Shown here in pieces: positions 60,113 through 64,000 of a stretch of 64,000 nucleotides of DNA. Each line of letters starts with the position of its first letter. The first letter of the stretch is position 1. The DNA comes from Gigaspora margarita (Eukaryota > Glomeromycota > Glomeromycetes > Diversisporales > Gigasporaceae): the NCBI GenBank assembly GCA_009809945.1, contig WTPW01000082.1, forward strand, positions 340,690-404,689, written 5' to 3'. The translations under genes and the position numbers were made by a program. The notes beneath the pieces were generated by a model, which was not told the DNA's origin, did not search any database, and was given only the letters and a program-made list of their open reading frames with translations.

Positions 60113-60912
60113 ATTAATTAGGGTCTCAATCATCATGGTGTTTTGCAGTCGATCAATTAAGTATTATACTCATTTTGACTCATGTTTCTAATAATTGTCG
60201 CGAATCATTATTAAAATTTTATGAAATTAAATGAAGGATTAATATGTACGGATATATTAAAATAGTTTTATTCAAATATAGCTTTCAACTTTTGCATCAT
60301 AGATAGACAATATGCATGAATTCAAGATATTAATGTATAATTAGGGTGCCCTTAAATATTTTAATTATTAATGATTTTTTTAGTGATCGATTATATGGTA
60401 TGTTTTATATATAAAACTGCGCTTTGCTTTTTTAGATGTGCAGGACGCATTCTTCCTTTTATTCATAATCTTTTAATATCAATCCGTTCATTTTTACCAT
60501 ATTTACAAAGTTACGAAGTTTGTTTTAACAATGTCTATGGAAAATACCTTTTTTTCAAGATCTTTTTTACGTGCAACCGTTACTTCGTTCGTTCAACAAA
60601 ATTTTTAAGTAACCAATGACTTTTTCCAATAGAAAGACTAAATTGGCTTCGTAACTTTGTTCTTTTAAACTTAATCTTGTGTCATGCAAAATTTGGGTTT
60701 GAAACATCCAGTTTTAAGGGCTGCACATTTAATTAAATGATGGCGAATCGAAAGAATACTCCAAGAAACAAAAATATCACAATTTGGGCCCGACATTGCC
60801 TCAAATATTTTTAATAATTGATTGCGCTAGTAGTAAATATTTTAATAAGTAAAATTTATATAATGTACTTTATTAATTTTAAATCGTTTAATAATTAAAT
60901 ATGTGCTGTATT
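60112..60912. other. Intergenic DNA upstream of the micro-exon gene
   Basis: Contains a loose palindrome with AAAGTTACGAAGTTTG and GGCTTCGTAACTTTG (60500-60665). An apparent 82-residue plus-strand frame at 60371-60619 lies across it and is not convincing as a gene. Confidence 0.45.
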
Positions 60913-61908
60913 TAGTAATGGGCAAATCCCGATTTTTTTAAAAATCCCACGCGGATCCCACGCGGGATTCGCGGGATCGAGTAGAGTCTCTGGATTTTTC
61001 ACGATTAATAAATATATATAATATACATATATATATGTATATATGATCACGAGGAATGTAATTTCTCGTTAAAATAATAATCATTTCTTATAAATCTTAC
61101 AGCATTGATTACAAATAAAAATGCTTATATAGACTTTACCTACTTTTAAAACATTTGAATTTTATAATTATTAAATTCATCAATTCAGATTTGCCTTAAT
61201 TTTATCAATTTTTTAAAATATTATTATATAATTACATATTTAAAAATTATAATGGTAACAAAGAGATCAAATCATAAGCGTATAAAAATTTATAAGTAAT
61301 CAGGTGTATAATCAGGTATAAATGTACTAAAATTTATAGTAATAAGTACAGTACATACATACAAAAATTTATAACTAGGTTATATACATACAAAAATCCA
61401 TAAACGACTCATAAGAAATTCATAATCGAGCTTATAATTTTTGATCAAATAGTCAATAATCATCTAAATCACATAAATGATTGGCTCGAATTTATTTAAC
61501 CTTATCACTCATATGAAATAATCACTGAAATTGGAGATTTTCGCCCATATGGTACACAATATTCTTGGTGTATTATTTTACGCAAGAAATTGAAAGTCTA
61601 GATTCCCACTTTATTAATAATGACAATTTAAAAAATTTATTTCAACGTACAGTTTGCGCATTATCTCTGTACGTACGTATATATGTGGAACGAGAAATAA
61701 ATAAAAGTTAATGCGGAACGAGAAATAAATAAAAAGTTAATACGTTCATAATATTTTTATGTAAGTACATCAAATACTAATTAGGAATTGACCCACTTAT
61801 GTTAAAGCAGGCCAGATGTTTTGTTAATTCGGGCCAGGTGATATGCTAACGCAGGCCAGATAATCTTATATTAAAAATCCCGTGCATCCCGCGCGTTGTC
61901 CATCACTA
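60913..61908. mobile_element. hAT-type element, non-autonomous
   Basis: TAGTAATGGGCAAATCCCG at the left, GTTGTCCATCACTA at the right. GCTGTATT is duplicated exactly at 60905-60912 and 61909-61916. TAAATAAAAGTTAATGCGG-like and GGCCAGAT repeats inside. No transposase. Confidence 0.85.
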
Positions 61909-61927
61909 GCTGTATTTAGTGTTCCGC

Positions 61928-62322
61928 GAAAAAGGATCCGAATGGATACGGTATTTTTAATGGGTATGAATGTAACATTTCACAAAGGGTACCAGAGCTG
62001 AAATTGTACATATCATTAATATGAAAAATACACTACTAGCAACAGGCTCCACTTGTCTCTCACATGTGTCTGTAGCTAGTAGCAGTCCTTCAAACTTGCT
62101 ACACAAACCGGATCCGGATCCAGGCCCAGATCCGGAACCGGGTTATGCAGCGAGTTTGAAGGACTGCTACTGACTACAGACGTACGTGAGAGACAAGCGG
62201 AGCCTGTTGATAGTAGTGTATTTTCCATATTAATTATATGTACAGTTTCAGTTCTGGTACCCTTTGTGAAATGCTACATTCATACCCATTAAAAATACCA
62301 GATCCATTCGGATCCTTTTTTG
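61928..62322. mobile_element. Long near-perfect palindrome
   Basis: Arms of about 180 bp: AAAAAGGATCCGAATGGAT, TTTCACAAAGGGTACCAGAG, AGCAGTCCTTCAAACT, all mirrored. The centre has CCGGATCCGGATCCAGG. Same design as 1981-2395. Confidence 0.8.
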
Positions 62323-62399
62323 CGCTGTATTGTATATTATCCTATAAATCGTATTATATAATTACCATACATAGTTTGATTTACATAGTATATCGCACG

Positions 62400-63420
62400 C
62401 CCCAACGTGTCATGTGGCACATAAAGGCATGAAACACGAACCAAAACGTGACAGAATGGCACGTATATTACGTTTTACGGTATTGATACATGCATTGGGT
62501 GGCACGTATGAGCACGTTTTATTACGTTACTTTACGTGTAATTACCCGTGCCAAAACCCGTAAATTTTGGTTAGTAAAGTGCAGCAAAACCCGGTCTAGT
62601 GTTCCAAATTGTTAGTTGAAAAACCAACTAGTTGGCAACTTTTCAATTAATCGATTTAAAAAAAAACTTAAACAACTAATCGATTTATTATCAACTGATT
62701 CGATTACAATTAATTGTTAGTTATCAACTAGCTATAATTTATATTAATCAACTAAACAACTATTATTAACAGAAATCACAACCATTGATTGTAACTAATA
62801 ATATTTTACTATTTTCAATATGTTTTACACCAACTGGGTATCCTCCAAAGTATATACGTACTATTCTTCGTATATAATATGAATTACTCCGGGTACTAAT
62901 CATAGAGTCAATACTTTGCATTTGCCATTTTTTCTATTTTCACTGATTGAAAAATGATTCGGCGATTATTGACGTAACAGATTGATAATAATAATAAACG
63001 TAGTTCATATTTATTAACGATATTAATAATTTAAGTAGCTCTTTTAGTGTCACATGTTTCATTTTTTCAATTATATTTGAACCGCTCTTTTTGTTTTATA
63101 TATTATATTTGAATCTACCTTGTTTTTTTAAAAAATCACAGACCTACAATTAAATGATAGGTTAGATTTAACCATTTTTAATCAATTTTAAGTATATAAT
63201 CTATTATAGTAGAGCTTGGATCCATTATCTGTTTTCATATTAAATTTAACGGATATCCGACGGATTTTATTATTAAATTTAGTATACAAGTGATAACAAA
63301 TCCAAGTTCTATATTGTGGTTATAATATACTGCGAAATATAGGTGAACAATCTACGTCTTTTTCAAATTTCTATTACATAATAAACAAGATGTAAAATAG
63401 TATCGAATGAAGATGACAAT
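62400..63420. other. Repeat-rich intergenic DNA
   Basis: 62400-62580 holds GGCACGTA-type repeats related to 19087-19393. 62600-62760 holds CAACTAATCGATT-type repeats that look like the subterminal part of another TIR element beginning TCTAGTGTTCC. No gene seen. Confidence 0.45.
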
Positions 63421-63422
63421 TA

Positions 63423-63785
63423 TGTGAGTAACCAATCTAACAGCTTTTTATGATTAGTGTTAAATAATCATTCTAACAGCTCTTTATAGTTAGTGTTAAA
63501 TAATCATTCTAACAGCACATTATGGTTAGCATTAAATAATCGTTGATGATAATCATTCTAATAGTTTTTTATTATTAGTGTTAAATAATCATTCTAGCAT
63601 CCCTTTATAGTTAGCGATAAATAACCATTCTAAAAACTCCTTATGATTATGTTAAATAACCATTCTAATAGCCTTTTATGATTAGTGTTAAATAATCATT
63701 CTAACAGCTCTTTATAGTTAGCTATAAATAACCATTCTAAAAACTCCTTATAATTATGTTACCTAATCATCCTTTTTGTTACATT
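63423..63785. repeat. Minisatellite, about nine units of 36-45 bp
   Basis: Units read AATCATTCTAACAGCTCTTT then ATAGTTAGTGTTAAAT with small changes. Confidence 0.85.
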
Positions 63786-63807
63786 ATAAAACCATTCTAG
63801 CTAGAGG

Positions 63808-64000
63808 TGAGATCCGTTGAATGATCCGTTCTATGCAAGTCGCAGATCATTCGTTCAATCCGTTCAAAATTCGGGGTCGTTTCCATCACATGATATAGAG
63901 CCAATAGGATTGTTTATTTTGATCGACACGGATCAGCCCGAAGGGACAAAAACAGCGAAAAAAAAGCGAAAATCGCAAAAATACAAGAAACAACAATCTA
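63808..64000. other. Possible transposon end running off the window
   Basis: Starting at CTAGAGGTGAGATCCG, GATCCGTT motifs recur within 60 bp and base composition turns GC-richer, as in the subterminal parts of the hAT elements elsewhere here. The partner end is outside the window. Confidence 0.35.

Noticed and set aside
60371..60619. 82-residue plus-strand frame as a small gene
   Set aside because: It crosses a palindrome, has no recognisable domain, and composition matches translated AT-rich DNA.

Overview
The window is very AT-rich and crowded with short inverted-repeat transposons. It carries an F-box/LRR relic, a TKL-type kinase followed by a long ribonuclease-inhibitor-type LRR array, and a LINE. 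That combination is typical of arbuscular mycorrhizal fungi (Glomeromycotina, Rhizophagus-like). The assignment is an inference from gene families and composition; no database was searched.

Main result (minus strand, 60011 to 44187): one gene for a small secreted, cysteine-containing protein appears to be split into 107 exons. 105 of these are micro-exons of 3 to 12 nt, and 95 are exactly 3 nt. Exon 1 is ordinary: a signal peptide and pro-segment ending in the Kex2 dipeptide KR. Then, about every 100 bp for 15 kb, the minus strand reads ...AATTATTAG, a variable triplet, GTAAGTATAAA.... Joining all triplets in the phase set by exon 1 (phase 2) gives an open reading frame of 169 codons with no stop, ending in a normal terminal exon. 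Read as codons in their own frame, the same triplets contain 12 stops. Coding DNA is 510 nt of 15.8 kb. The 106 introns are mostly 71-125 nt, resemble each other, and are almost all flanked by canonical splice sites. A 3.6-kb hAT-type transposon with an 8-bp target duplication sits 7 nt inside one 5' splice site, and the duplication has preserved that site.

Layout: 1-9600, dispersed repeats, palindromes and low-complexity DNA with no supportable gene. 9600-20200, a cluster of TIR elements, several hAT-like with 8-bp duplications. 20505-22600, a broken F-box/LRR gene (minus). 22686-23390, a hAT relic with a transposase C-terminal fragment. 24609-28632, a kinase/LRR gene (plus) with one in-frame TGA between the kinase and most of the LRRs. 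29300-34900, TIR elements, an assembly gap and low-complexity DNA. 34965-41254, a LINE (minus) inserted in a TIR element, with a target duplication and poly(A). 41300-44150, a large inverted-repeat region. 44187-60011, the micro-exon gene. 60100-64000, further TIR elements, palindromes and a minisatellite.

The genes form no operon or pathway. The micro-exon gene stands alone. In it the ordinary exon encodes the pre-pro part, and the predicted mature protein is encoded by micro-exons plus a short terminal exon.
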